Shown: positions 42,442 to 51,767 of the stretch, piece by piece
Layout of the letters: every line of letters starts with the position of its first letter
Position numbering within the stretch: position 1 is the stretch's first letter
Origin: Fervidicoccaceae archaeon
GTDB taxonomy: Archaea > Thermoproteota > Thermoprotei_A > Sulfolobales > Fervidicoccaceae
Direction: 5' to 3'
DNA length: 64,000 nucleotides
NCBI GenBank assembly: GCA_038734945.1
Contig: JAVYOA010000003.1
Coordinates: 1 to 64,000 of the forward strand
Translations under genes and position numbers: made by a program
Notes under the pieces: model-generated
What the model saw: only the letters and a program-made list of their open reading frames with translations
Databases searched by the model: none
What the model was told of the DNA's origin: nothing

Positions 42442-43938
42442 TCAGGAAGATACTTTCATTAGCTTTACCCACTGCTCGGCAATATAGTTCATTGCATACT
42501 CAGCTGTTATCTTACCTCTGAAGTAATCGGCTACTGTATTTATGAATATTGGCCTCAGGTCGGTGAAGAAGTTCGTTATATAGTTAACGAGAGCCATTCT
42601 CTTTAGATCAGGAATGCTCATTTCCTTCAGCAAAGGTATGAAGTTAGCAACCCAAGCAGTTTGATTTACCTTGGCTGCTTCCTCCATTCCGGAGAACGTT
42701 GCTGGGAGGAATCCATATAGCTGTGCACCCTTCCTATATTCTTCTGGAGTCATCATGAAGGCGATGAATTGTGCTGCTAGGTCTGGATCCTTTGAGTTCG
42801 GATTGATTCCTATGAAGGTTGGAGCCTGACCTGTTGCCACGCTGGGGAGAGGAGCAATGCCTATGTTCCCTGCAACTTTCGACATGGAGGCGTTATTGTA
42901 AATTGGTATAAAGCTTGTCCATGCAGCTACCATAGCATAGTCTCCTGTCAAGAAGAGATCTCTGAGCTGATCGTATTCCATCGCCTGCTGGTCTATTGGT
43001 GGCTCAAACTGTATCAGAGCCTTATGAGTTTCTAGAGCCTTTATTCCTGCTGTGCAGTTTATTGTAGGTACTATAGTTCCGTTAACGCTCTTGAATAATG
43101 CCCAATATCCATGAACTGGAATCCCCTGCGATGAGACTGCTGGAACAGCTGTGCATGAATCATTTAGAGCATACGTAAAAAATATTGCTACATATCCATT
43201 GAAAATCGACTGCGTCAATCCATCTGGAAAGAGAAGAGCATATTTTGTAATTCCTTTTGACTGGATAAATTGAGCAGCTGTTATCAGCTTATCCCATGTA
43301 TCCCACTTCGTTGGATCGAATGGAAAGCCATACTTGCTCTCGAACTCATTCTTCAATGTTTGATTTTGGAAGATGCTCTTCTGATAGACTAGGGCATAAC
43401 CGAAAACCTGTTGGAACGGCACTCCGGAAATCTTCACTATTCCTCCTTGGCTATCCAAAAGATATGTTGGAAGCAGAGTTGATGGTGGTATGTCGCTTAA
43501 ATTGAAGACACCCTTTGTGAAGTATGGTCTTACATCGAGGAGATACGGACCAATCGTTGATGCCTGAGAGGGGTAGTATATTATGAGATCTGGTGAGGGA
43601 TTTTGATTTCTGAGAGAAGTGAGTGCTGTGGTTACTAGCTGAGCGTATGGCACAGGCTGAACCTGTACGGTTACTTTCGGATATTTGGCCATAAAGTCAT
43701 TTGCAACCATCTGAATGAATGGCAAGAGAGTTGGATCGCCGGATGGAACCAGAATGCTCAGTGAACCGGAAAGCGAGGATGTGGTTGTTTGTGTTGTTGT
43801 TGGAGAAGTTGTTGTAGTAGTTGTTGTGGGAGCTCCGCCTCCTCTTGTGGCGAGATAGGCTCCAACAGCTACCACTGCCAGTATAACTACAACTATTCCA
43901 ATTAGGGCTGCTGATGATATTCCCCTCTTTCGAGACAT
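42442..43938 (-). CDS. Extracellular sugar-type solute-binding protein (family 1)
   Basis: A 498-residue lipid- or membrane-anchored binding protein. It begins MSRKRGISSAALIGIVVVILAVVAVGAYLATRGGG, with a class III-like signal or anchor. A Thr/Ser-rich linker (TTTTTTTSPTTTQ) follows, typical of archaeal cell-surface binding proteins and probably glycosylated. The core has SILVPSGDPTLLPFIQMVANDFMAKYPKVTVQV and DPDLAAQFIAFMMTPEEY, characteristic of SBP family 1. ATG 43938 is preceded by AGGTGA. First gene of the operon; sugar specificity cannot be told. Confidence 0.87.
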   Translation of the reverse strand: MSRKRGISSAALIGIVVVILAVVAVGAYLATRGGGAPTTTTTTTSPTTTQTTTSSLSGSLSILVPSGDPTLLPFIQMVANDFMAKYPKVTVQVQPVPYAQLVTTALTSLRNQNPSPDLIIYYPSQASTIGPYLLDVRPYFTKGVFNLSDIPPSTLLPTYLLDSQGGIVKISGVPFQQVFGYALVYQKSIFQNQTLKNEFESKYGFPFDPTKWDTWDKLITAAQFIQSKGITKYALLFPDGLTQSIFNGYVAIFFTYALNDSCTAVPAVSSQGIPVHGYWALFKSVNGTIVPTINCTAGIKALETHKALIQFEPPIDQQAMEYDQLRDLFLTGDYAMVAAWTSFIPIYNNASMSKVAGNIGIAPLPSVATGQAPTFIGINPNSKDPDLAAQFIAFMMTPEEYRKGAQLYGFLPATFSGMEEAAKVNQTAWVANFIPLLKEMSIPDLKRMALVNYITNFFTDLRPIFINTVADYFRGKITAEYAMNYIAEQWVKLMKVSS

Positions 43939-44040
43939 ATTATTCACCTGATATAAATTTTTCATTATCAAAGTGGTATAAATGACTTTTTAGAGATCAT
44001 GTGAGGTTACTATTTAATTTTTTTCTTTTAAAATGAAAAA

Positions 44041-45672
44041 TCATGCTGTTGGAGAAATTCCCGTTGCTACCGCCTTTGTGAGCCTCGAAAACAGCCATGT
44101 AGTAAATAGCGTTATAGCTATAAGTATTGTGGTTAGGGCTGCTCCATCTCCGAAAAATCCCTCCGAGAACATCATAAACGCTACAACTATGGCTGTCTCG
44201 ACCTGTACAGACAGGATAGCACTAGCACTGAGCTCCTTCACAGAGCTGTTGAAAACGAACACCCAGGAGCTGAGAAGACCTCTCATCAAAATAGGTAAGA
44301 CTATCCCTCTTAGGGTTTTGAAGAGGCTGACGCCGTGTATTCTGGAAGCCTCTTCCAGCGATTCATCCAGCTGCATTATGTTGGACTCAAGCGTCCTCGT
44401 AGCATATGGAAGGAATCTAATAATAAATGCGATTAGCAACATAACCCAAGTTCCGTATATGAGAGGATAAATTTTCCCGCTGGCAACTATAAGCCCCACA
44501 CCAATCACCAGTCCGGGAATACTGAACGGCAGAAATATGACGTAATCTGCTATTTTCGATGATATACCCTTTTCTCTAACGATCATATAGGCTACCAGGA
44601 AACCGAATAAGGAAGCAAAAGTAGCTGCAAGGACGCTTACTAAAAAAGTTACAGAGAGAGCATTGAGCACTCTGCCCATGCTGAGAACTCTTTGAAAATG
44701 ATATAGGCCTATGTTCTCGAGTGTGATTGGCAGGCCTATAGTTTTTATAAATGAGCCAAATGCCACTGATCCTATTGGAAGATAGACGAGAAGTAGGAGA
44801 ATAGAGATGAGCAATATTCCTATCTTGCCTCCTTTTTTCTTCTCTAATCTTCCGGCCTTACCTGAAATTGCTACATATTTTTTTCCTTTCAGCACGAGGT
44901 AGTTGATAGCGAGAAGTGAAATTCCTATGGCAGAGAGAATTAGAGAGAGGGCCTCAGCAAGTTCGTATTCAATAGGAGCTACAGTCATGAAGGAATAAAT
45001 CATTGTTGTGAGCACTGGATAGCCCACTGGTATTCCAAGGACTGCTGGTGCTCCGAACTCAGAAATGGAATATGCAAAGGAAAGAATAAAGCCTGAAAGA
45101 ATGTGCGGCCTGATTAGAGGGAGCACGATCTTCGTTGCTACCGATCTTGAGGGTATGCCATGTATCTTTGCTGCTTCTTCGAGCTCTGGGTTGAGGTTCT
45201 TGAGGCCTGTGTATATGCTTAGCAGAGCCAGAGGGTAGTTGTGCAGAGCAAATATTACTATTAAGCTGAATGGCCCATATGGATATATGGGACTCTGCAT
45301 TCCAAAAAGCTTTTCAAAGAATCCATTCTTTGTCCATATAAGGACCCAACCTATTGCCATAGCAAAGGATGGCATTATATAGGGGCCAGTCAGGAGAGAG
45401 AGAAGGAGTTCTTCTCTTCGATAGCTTCTTCTGGCTAGAATCCAGGCCAAAGCCAAGCCCAAAAGTGTTGATAATGCTGCAGAAATACCACATACGAAAA
45501 TTGAGTTCATCAGTGGTATTTTCAAGTAATATGGCTTTGAAAAAAGCGATTCGATCTTGTAACTTTCAGTCACACTGAGGTAAGCTACATCCCAAACTAT
45601 GAATGCTATAGGGGGTAATACTAGGAAAAAAATTAATGTTATAAGAATTGCTTTTGTTGTTGCCGGAATCAT
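44041..45672 (-). CDS. Iron(III)/thiamine-type ABC permease, two-domain (FbpB-like)
   Basis: About 543 residues with 12 membrane segments in two units. The EAA loops are LEEAAKIHGIPSRSVATKIVLPLI (about residue 175) and LEEASRIHGVSLFKTLRGIVLP (about 445). Both are characteristic of the FbpB/ThiP/PotB-C group, where the fused form is normal. ATG 45672 is preferred to GTG 45684 because of GGTGCC upstream. It is the second gene after the binding protein (24 bases away), and its ATPase partner is divergently encoded at 46826. Confidence 0.87.
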   Translation of the reverse strand: MIPATTKAILITLIFFLVLPPIAFIVWDVAYLSVTESYKIESLFSKPYYLKIPLMNSIFVCGISAALSTLLGLALAWILARRSYRREELLLSLLTGPYIMPSFAMAIGWVLIWTKNGFFEKLFGMQSPIYPYGPFSLIVIFALHNYPLALLSIYTGLKNLNPELEEAAKIHGIPSRSVATKIVLPLIRPHILSGFILSFAYSISEFGAPAVLGIPVGYPVLTTMIYSFMTVAPIEYELAEALSLILSAIGISLLAINYLVLKGKKYVAISGKAGRLEKKKGGKIGILLISILLLLVYLPIGSVAFGSFIKTIGLPITLENIGLYHFQRVLSMGRVLNALSVTFLVSVLAATFASLFGFLVAYMIVREKGISSKIADYVIFLPFSIPGLVIGVGLIVASGKIYPLIYGTWVMLLIAFIIRFLPYATRTLESNIMQLDESLEEASRIHGVSLFKTLRGIVLPILMRGLLSSWVFVFNSSVKELSASAILSVQVETAIVVAFMMFSEGFFGDGAALTTILIAITLFTTWLFSRLTKAVATGISPTA

Positions 45673-45696
45673 TTTTCGAGGCACCGATTTATTCGT

Positions 45697-46755
45697 TCAT
45701 CCTCCGAATATAGATGTCCAGTTATCTCTCAGTCCAGCAACGTATGGCTGAAGATCATTTATTGTGACATTGAACGTTTTCATTTGACTCAATGGAGGAA
45801 GGCCAGGAGGTGTTGGTCCATCGATTCTGCTAGAATATGTATAAGCATTTGCCAAAGATATAGCGGCCTGTTTCGACAAAAGATATCTTAGAAGAAGGGT
45901 GGCATCTGATAGATGCTTGGTACCATTGATTATTCCGATGGGGCTTGGTATAATAATAGCACCATCATTTGGAATAGTATAGTTCAGGTTCGTGTATGTC
46001 TTCAGATACATTGTCAGAGTAATTCCAACAGGCCTTTCTCCAGTGGCTACTGATCTGGCAACGTCGGGGACGTCTTGAACCACGAGCGGATTGTTCTGTT
46101 TAAGCTGCTGGAAGTATCCCCAACCATACTTTGAGACCAGAGCTAGAACAGAGTACTGCCACGATCCTGAAACCATTGGATTAGCGATAACTAACTTGTC
46201 CTTCCATTGCGGCTGGAGCAGCTCCTGCCAAGACCTGGGGGGATTGCTGACAAGGGCTGGATTATACACTATGACCATTACCAGAAGTCTTCCCATAACG
46301 TAGTAGCCATTCGGATCTTTGTAAATGTTGGGAATGTACTGCATTTCGGGAACTGAGGGAATTTTTGCTATTAGTCCATTGTCCTGAAGGGTCTTGAAGT
46401 CAAAGTATCCAGCAAGATAGACAACGTCTGCCTTAATGCTTCCTGCTTTTTGTTCGGCCAAGATTTTCGCAACTACGCTACCAGATCCAGCTCTGTAATA
46501 GTCTAGCTTGGAAAAGTTGGAGAAATAAGTGTTCCAGTCCTTGATCCATCCGTCCATGATTTCCTGTGGAATTGATGTATATAGCATCACGCTTCCTGTT
46601 AGATCTGTGGGAATCTCTATTGTTTCTCCTGTTGACATAGTCACATGAGCTAAAGCTGGTCCTCCACCAGCTTCTCTTTCATATAGATAATATCCTAAAA
46701 CAGCTGCCACGATAACTACAGCAATGGCTATACCTAAGACTGCTTTGGATACCAT
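45697..46755 (-). CDS. Iron(III)-type solute-binding protein (FbpA/AfuA-like)
   Basis: A 352-residue surface binding protein with an N-terminal membrane segment (AVLGIAIAVVIVAAVLGYYLY). The core SVMLYTSIPQEIMDGWIKDW, YYRAGSGSVVAKILAEQKAG, ADVVYLAGYFDFKTLQDNGLIAK and WQELLQPQWKDKLVIANPMVSGS match the FbpA/AfuA family, which includes iron, thiamine and phosphonate binders. ATG 46755 follows GGAGTGGGATC. No cysteine or lipobox is seen. First gene of the permease operon; its promoter region is shared with the divergent ATPase gene. Confidence 0.85.
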   Translation of the reverse strand: MVSKAVLGIAIAVVIVAAVLGYYLYEREAGGGPALAHVTMSTGETIEIPTDLTGSVMLYTSIPQEIMDGWIKDWNTYFSNFSKLDYYRAGSGSVVAKILAEQKAGSIKADVVYLAGYFDFKTLQDNGLIAKIPSVPEMQYIPNIYKDPNGYYVMGRLLVMVIVYNPALVSNPPRSWQELLQPQWKDKLVIANPMVSGSWQYSVLALVSKYGWGYFQQLKQNNPLVVQDVPDVARSVATGERPVGITLTMYLKTYTNLNYTIPNDGAIIIPSPIGIINGTKHLSDATLLLRYLLSKQAAISLANAYTYSSRIDGPTPPGLPPLSQMKTFNVTINDLQPYVAGLRDNWTSIFGG

Positions 46756-46825
46756 GATCCCACTCCGAAAAATATTTTAAAAATTTTTTCAACAAGATTG
46801 CAAATAAATCTTTAGTTGAGTGGAA

Positions 46826-47911
46826 ATGCCTGAGCTTTTTCTGGACGGGATCAGTAAGCAGTATGGAAAAGTAGTTGCTGTGAAAGATGTAACCCTGAAA
46901 GTAGAGGATGGGAAGATAGTGAGCTTGTTGGGTCCAAGCGGCTGCGGAAAGACGACAACCCTTAGAATCATTGCTGGGCTTACCTTGCCGGATAAGGGAA
47001 AAATTCTGCTTGGGGGAAGGGACATAACTTTCTTTCCACCAGAAAAAAGAGGCATGGGAATGGTATTTCAGAACTATGCAGTATGGCCCCACATGACTGT
47101 ATTTGATAACGTAGCCTTTCCATTGAAAAGCAAGGGTTTAAGCAAGGGAGAGATAGCATCGAGAGTAAAGGAAGCTCTCGAGCTCGTTAGAATGTACGAG
47201 CTGAGAAACAGGTATCCTCACCAGCTTTCTGGTGGACAGCAGCAGAGGGTTGCTCTAGCAAGAGCGCTGGCAGTATATCCAGAGGTGCTATTGCTCGATG
47301 AGCCCCTGAGCAACCTTGATGCCAGGTTGAGAGAGGAAATGAGATTTGAGATAAGGGAGCTACAGAGGAGGCTTAAGCTTACTGCTGTATATGTAACGCA
47401 TGACCAGCTTGAGGCATTCACAATTTCTGATAAAATAGCTGTAATGAACGAGGGGAAGATTCTTCAGATTTCTGAGCCCAGGGAGCTCTACAATAACCCA
47501 GCAAACGATTTCGTAGCCACATTTCTCGGTAAGCTGAATGCGATGAGAGGAGAGGTCACATCGGTTCTCGAGAACTGCTTCGCTCTGATAAGAACACCTA
47601 TAGGAATTCTGAGGGCAAGAATGACTAAGTGTGGAGAGGGCTTGAAGGGATCGAGAGTTTTAGTTGGGATAAGACCGCTCAGTTTGAAGATAGTCAAGAG
47701 AGAAGTCAACAAGGATGAGTGGAATTATGTTAGAGGAACTGTTGTTTCTTCAGTGTTCCTCGGAGATCTGTTCGAATACAAGGTCAAGGTTTCCGAGGAA
47801 GCTGTTCTTATAGTACAGTCCACAGAGGAAGCGAATGAGGGGGAAGAAATAGGACTTCTTCTTGATCCTGAAAGGCTTCTTGTTGTACCAATATACTCGG
47901 AGATTGCATAG
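46826..47911 (+). CDS. ABC transporter ATPase (FbpC/PotA-like)
   Basis: About 361 residues, ATPase of an iron- or polyamine-type importer. LLGPSGCGKTTTLRIIAGL is Walker A, LSGGQQQRVALARAL the signature, and VLLLDEPLSNLDARLREEM Walker B, with YVTHDQLEAFTISDK the switch. The C-terminus has a TOBE domain (GIRPLSLKIV, VSSVFLGDLFEYKVKV). It lies 70 bases from the divergent binding-protein gene and most likely serves that importer. ATG 46826 is preferred to GTG 46820. The following 47912-48149 is AT-rich. Confidence 0.9.
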   Translation: MPELFLDGISKQYGKVVAVKDVTLKVEDGKIVSLLGPSGCGKTTTLRIIAGLTLPDKGKILLGGRDITFFPPEKRGMGMVFQNYAVWPHMTVFDNVAFPLKSKGLSKGEIASRVKEALELVRMYELRNRYPHQLSGGQQQRVALARALAVYPEVLLLDEPLSNLDARLREEMRFEIRELQRRLKLTAVYVTHDQLEAFTISDKIAVMNEGKILQISEPRELYNNPANDFVATFLGKLNAMRGEVTSVLENCFALIRTPIGILRARMTKCGEGLKGSRVLVGIRPLSLKIVKREVNKDEWNYVRGTVVSSVFLGDLFEYKVKVSEEAVLIVQSTEEANEGEEIGLLLDPERLLVVPIYSEIA

Positions 47912-48100
47912 ATTTTCCATAGAAAAGTTATGGGCTCTAACACGCAAATAAAGTTTATCTTGGACCTTGCAGTAATTTGCAAGAGAAAACAACTCTATAA
48001 CAAACAGACTGAATATATTCATGAAACATTTTAGCGATTATTTTAAAAACTTAAGGTGTAGCATTTAATTTGTTATGATGACAAAATGATATGAAGATTT

Positions 48101-48125
48101 CGGTTTTGCCGGCAAAGCAATAGCA
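48101..48125 (+). promoter_or_regulatory. Leader motif with palindrome, second copy of the TFB leader motif
   Basis: TTTGCCGGCAAA (48105-48116) is a perfect palindrome, and CCGGCAAAGCAATAGCA (48109-48125) matches the TFB leader tail. It lies between a TATA-like TTTTAAAAA (about 48033) and the glycosyltransferase ATG at 48150, so it would be in the 5' leader. Confidence 0.4.
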
Positions 48126-48149
48126 GAATTTCCATAGGTGCCAGAACGC

Positions 48150-49616
48150 ATGTTACCTCCAGTGATACCTCAGTTCATTGAGGTTGATGATATCGTAAAG
48201 TTCAGCATGTTCTTGACATATATCAAATATGGGCTTTATTTTATTTGGATAGTTCCACTTTATAGAGGAATAGTAACATTCAAGTCATGGAAAACCCATT
48301 ATCAGAGCCTTGTGAAGATTCCCGCGAGAACTGAGGCTATACCCATTCTTCGCTATCCAACTGTAGCTGTTGTTATACCAGCTAGAAATGCATCCAAGTT
48401 CATAAGAAGCTCGATCCTTTCCGTTCTCAACCAAAGTGTTTTACCTAGAACTATATATGTTCTGAATGATGCATCCAAGGACAATACCTTAGAAGTTGTT
48501 CAAAATTTAATAGGAGAGCTATCGGGAGAGCTTATTGAAGTGAGAGCTGAAAAAGGGAGAACGCTTCTGAAGTATCGCGTTCACCTGAGAACAGGGAAGG
48601 AAATATATATAGCTATCATGTCATTCGCCTCCCATTCGGGAAAGCCAAAAATGATAAATTCTGTGCTAGGAGAAGTAGCAAAGGAACATGACTACATGCT
48701 AGTGTTAGATTCTGATACTATAGTGGAGAAAAAATATATTGAAAAATTAATGCATTTCATGAATAAGGACGAGAGTGTTGTTGGGGCAAATGGCACGGTA
48801 CTACTATGGAAACCGGAGGGAAGCGGAAAAGCATCATGGTTCTTCGCAAGAGCCTTTAGGAATATCGCCTCCCTCTATTATCTTCTCACAGTAAGATTCT
48901 CGGAAAGTGTTTTTAAGAGTGTTAACAGCCTAAATGGTAGCTGTGCTCTATATAAAGTAAAACCACTTATAGAAGTTGGAGGAATACCAGAGGATACTTA
49001 TGTAGAGGATACTTCAATAAGTTGGGAGCTTCAGCTTAGAGGATATAATGTTCTATACATACCTGGAGCTTATTCCTACACGGTTGATCCATCCTCTCCA
49101 AGAAGATTTTTCTCTAAGGTCTTCAGAATAACCTTGGGTATACAGAAGCTTTTCATTACAAGAGCAAAGAAGCTTGTTAGGAAAAGGAGGAGAAATCTTG
49201 TACTTACTTCTCTCTATACAAGCCTAGGCAGTCTTCCTTTCATTTTTGTCATTGCCAACACCATAATTTCAGCTATTCTTGCAGAGTTTGGAATCTATGG
49301 TGGCGGTCTATCTCAGTATATTTTCGGATCTCTCCAGTTCACTCCCATATCAATCGTACTAGCATTCATCTATAAGTACCCTCTCAGCTACTTGCTACTG
49401 AGCTATCTGATAGGCATACTTGAATCCTTTGCGATCTATAAGTTCCTAGAAAGGCTGTACAGAGAGGAGCCAAGCATAAGAGTATCCTTGAAGTCAGCAG
49501 GAAAAACAATAGTACTCGTGCCTCTAATACTGTGGGTGCAGGCATTCATAGCTCTAATTTCTCTCCCAATCTCAATATATCATGTCATTGCGAATAAGAA
49601 AATCAGCAGGTGGTAG
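48150..49616 (+). CDS. Membrane glycosyltransferase, family 2
   Basis: About 488 residues, GT-A fold enzyme anchored by an N-terminal segment (MFLTYIKYGLYFIWIVPLYRG-like region) and four or so C-terminal segments. VAVVIPARNASKFIRSSILSVLNQS opens the domain, VLDSDTIV supplies the DxD metal site, and EDTSISWELQLRGYNVLYIPGA is the acceptor motif. Like cellulose/chitin/hyaluronan synthase relatives it likely extends a surface polysaccharide or glycolipid. ATG 48150 has TAGGTG nine bases upstream; GTG 48138 is an alternative. It precedes a deacetylase-like gene by four bases. Confidence 0.87.
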   Translation: MLPPVIPQFIEVDDIVKFSMFLTYIKYGLYFIWIVPLYRGIVTFKSWKTHYQSLVKIPARTEAIPILRYPTVAVVIPARNASKFIRSSILSVLNQSVLPRTIYVLNDASKDNTLEVVQNLIGELSGELIEVRAEKGRTLLKYRVHLRTGKEIYIAIMSFASHSGKPKMINSVLGEVAKEHDYMLVLDSDTIVEKKYIEKLMHFMNKDESVVGANGTVLLWKPEGSGKASWFFARAFRNIASLYYLLTVRFSESVFKSVNSLNGSCALYKVKPLIEVGGIPEDTYVEDTSISWELQLRGYNVLYIPGAYSYTVDPSSPRRFFSKVFRITLGIQKLFITRAKKLVRKRRRNLVLTSLYTSLGSLPFIFVIANTIISAILAEFGIYGGGLSQYIFGSLQFTPISIVLAFIYKYPLSYLLLSYLIGILESFAIYKFLERLYREEPSIRVSLKSAGKTIVLVPLILWVQAFIALISLPISIYHVIANKKISRW

Positions 49617-49620
49617 ACCC

Positions 49621-50739
49621 TTGATTGGCAGAAATTTGAGATATGCTGCCATATTAGTAACTATACTGGTGATTTTCCTCTCAATTGCAACTTTTACGGA
49701 GGTTTTCAGCGAAAAAGAACCAATAAGGTACGTGGGCCCCACTAAGTTCTATGCAAATTATTCATCTGCCTGCATTTTCCGTGTTGATGATTTTGTAGCG
49801 GATCCTTCAGAAATTTATAATATAACCTTTCATATTGGTTCTAAGAATATTACGCTTCACAACTACCAGATGGATCTGATAAATTACTTGCTCACATCAC
49901 ATCCAGAAGCTAGGCTAGTATTTGGTGTAATAACTGGTGATCTTTCTGGCGAAAACAACAGTGAGCTGTGGTCCCTCTATTCTGTGCTGGTTAAGGAATA
50001 TGGGTGGGAAGCTGCCTCTCATACACGATATCACTTATTGCCTCCAAGGAGCACGAATGATATCCTCGGTTCGATAAGAGATATAGAGGGGAACATAACT
50101 GGCTATAAGGTTCTCACATATATCCCTCCATATGGAAAAACCGATAAGAAAGAGCTGGGGCTTCTCAAAGAAGCTGGAGTAAAAATAATCATGAGCGATA
50201 AGCCTTTCCAGTTCAGAGAGCCAGCAGAATGGAGTAACCTTCATATAACGCTAAAAATCTCTCCTTCAATTCCTTGGGTAGAGCCGCTGAAAATATTGCA
50301 CTCCATTGAAAACAGAATTGGAGGAATAATGGTTATATATACACATGCAACCAGCTTCGACTGGAAGAACAGCAGACAATTGGAAGATGCTTTTAATACA
50401 GCTCTCTCTGTAGTTGAGGATGGAAGAACTTGGATAACGGTACCTTCAGAGCTCTACAAGTACTACGTTGAAAGAAATAATGTTCAGGTCTACTTGATAA
50501 ATGGAAACCAATTCAAAATAGAGCTCAGAAAGGCCATCGATTTTCAGCCCATTCCCATAACCTTCAAATTCATTGTAGATAGAGAAGTTAAAGCTGTTTA
50601 TTTCAACAACTCAGCTATACCTGAACTTGATTCCTTCGGATATATACCAAAAGTAGGATATAAGCAAATTGGAAACACGCTATTAGTATCTGTTTTACCC
50701 AATGGAACCCTGGAAGTTCTTTTCAGCGGGGGCAGCTAA
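49621..50739 (+). CDS. Polysaccharide deacetylase-like membrane protein
   Basis: About 372 residues with one N-terminal membrane anchor (YAAILVTILVIFLSIATF) and an extracellular domain. CIFRVDDFV gives the DD metal site and EAASHTRYHLLPP the two histidines of a NodB/CE4-like fold. LTYIPPYG and GIMVIYTHATSFDW are further conserved strands. Substrate unknown; the preceding glycosyltransferase suggests a role in making or trimming a surface polysaccharide. TTG 49621 is chosen for AGGTGG seven bases upstream; an earlier ATG at 49582 lies inside the glycosyltransferase gene. It overlaps panE by one base. Confidence 0.72.
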   Translation: MIGRNLRYAAILVTILVIFLSIATFTEVFSEKEPIRYVGPTKFYANYSSACIFRVDDFVADPSEIYNITFHIGSKNITLHNYQMDLINYLLTSHPEARLVFGVITGDLSGENNSELWSLYSVLVKEYGWEAASHTRYHLLPPRSTNDILGSIRDIEGNITGYKVLTYIPPYGKTDKKELGLLKEAGVKIIMSDKPFQFREPAEWSNLHITLKISPSIPWVEPLKILHSIENRIGGIMVIYTHATSFDWKNSRQLEDAFNTALSVVEDGRTWITVPSELYKYYVERNNVQVYLINGNQFKIELRKAIDFQPIPITFKFIVDREVKAVYFNNSAIPELDSFGYIPKVGYKQIGNTLLVSVLPNGTLEVLFSGGS

Positions 50740-51653
50740 TGCAACAGGATTTCTACTTTGATTATTGCATAGTTGGCCTTGGAAACATAGGAATTCTGAT
50801 TTCATATTTTCTCAGAGAAAGGAAATATGCTGTTATTTCGAGGAGAAGCAAAGGAACTCACATGAAGGTTGTTCTCAAGAGGGGGGGAGAAAAAATATGG
50901 TCCGAAAATGTCAATACTTTTCCACCAGATTCTAAAATAAAATGCGACATCCTTATACTCTCCCTCAAGGCTTATGACATACCATGGGCTTTGTCCTATT
51001 TGAAAGATAAGGGAAAAAGGGTTGCGATATTTTCCAATGGCCTTGGATTGTTGGAGATGGCATCCACAAGTTTTGGTATCAACAATTCTGTGGCTACTTC
51101 CATCACCTATGGACTAACAAGCTGCGGCGAGAACTGTAGCGAAATTAGGGGAGATGGTGAAATCAGAATAGGGGGAATGGGTTCATCTGAAGCCCTGAAA
51201 ATGGCAGAGCAGATAGCAGAAGAAATAAGAAGGGGCGGAGGCAAAGCGCATGCTGAGATGAACATCTTACCACATCTATGGCTCAAGGGAATTGTGAACT
51301 CCGCAATAAACCCAGTCACAGCCATTCTAAGAAAACCCAATGGATTTGTTGTAGAGAATGAATATGCTCAAGAAATAGTAGAAAAGGTTGCAGAGGAGGG
51401 AAAGGAAATTGCTGAAAAGCTTGGAATAAGCCTTGAAAGAGATCCTCTGGAAGCAATAATCGATGTAGCTTCAAGGACCAAATCCAATTACAGCAGCATG
51501 CTTCAGGACATTTTGAATGGAAGAAGGACCGAAATAGATTTCATAAATGGATATATAGTAAGGGAAGGTATACGATTGGGCATCAAAGTGGATGTCAATC
51601 TTTCTCTATATCTCCTCGTTAAGGCTCTTGAAAATAGAATGGGAAGTGGATAA
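50739..51653 (+). CDS. panE: Ketopantoate reductase
   Basis: Reduces 2-dehydropantoate to pantoate using NADPH, in the CoA pathway; 304 residues. The dinucleotide fold is GLGNIGILISYFL near residue 12. DILILSLKAYDIPWAL is the conserved Lys-containing segment. LWLKGIVNSAINPVTAI carries the substrate-binding Lys and Asn. RTEIDFINGYIVREG near the end holds the glutamate and asparagine of the ApbA/PanE C-terminal domain. ATG 50739 overlaps the previous stop in TAATG and has GGGGG upstream. It is followed about 110 bases later by panB, the preceding enzyme of the pathway. Confidence 0.92.
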   Translation: MQQDFYFDYCIVGLGNIGILISYFLRERKYAVISRRSKGTHMKVVLKRGGEKIWSENVNTFPPDSKIKCDILILSLKAYDIPWALSYLKDKGKRVAIFSNGLGLLEMASTSFGINNSVATSITYGLTSCGENCSEIRGDGEIRIGGMGSSEALKMAEQIAEEIRRGGGKAHAEMNILPHLWLKGIVNSAINPVTAILRKPNGFVVENEYAQEIVEKVAEEGKEIAEKLGISLERDPLEAIIDVASRTKSNYSSMLQDILNGRRTEIDFINGYIVREGIRLGIKVDVNLSLYLLVKALENRMGSG

Positions 51654-51767
51654 AAATGCACGGCTGTGTTTTAAGTTTTTAATAAGAAAAATCTAAATAA
51701 TAGATATAATACTTTACATGACATTTATTTTTGAGATGTTTTCTATCGAATTCGGAGGAGCACAGAA

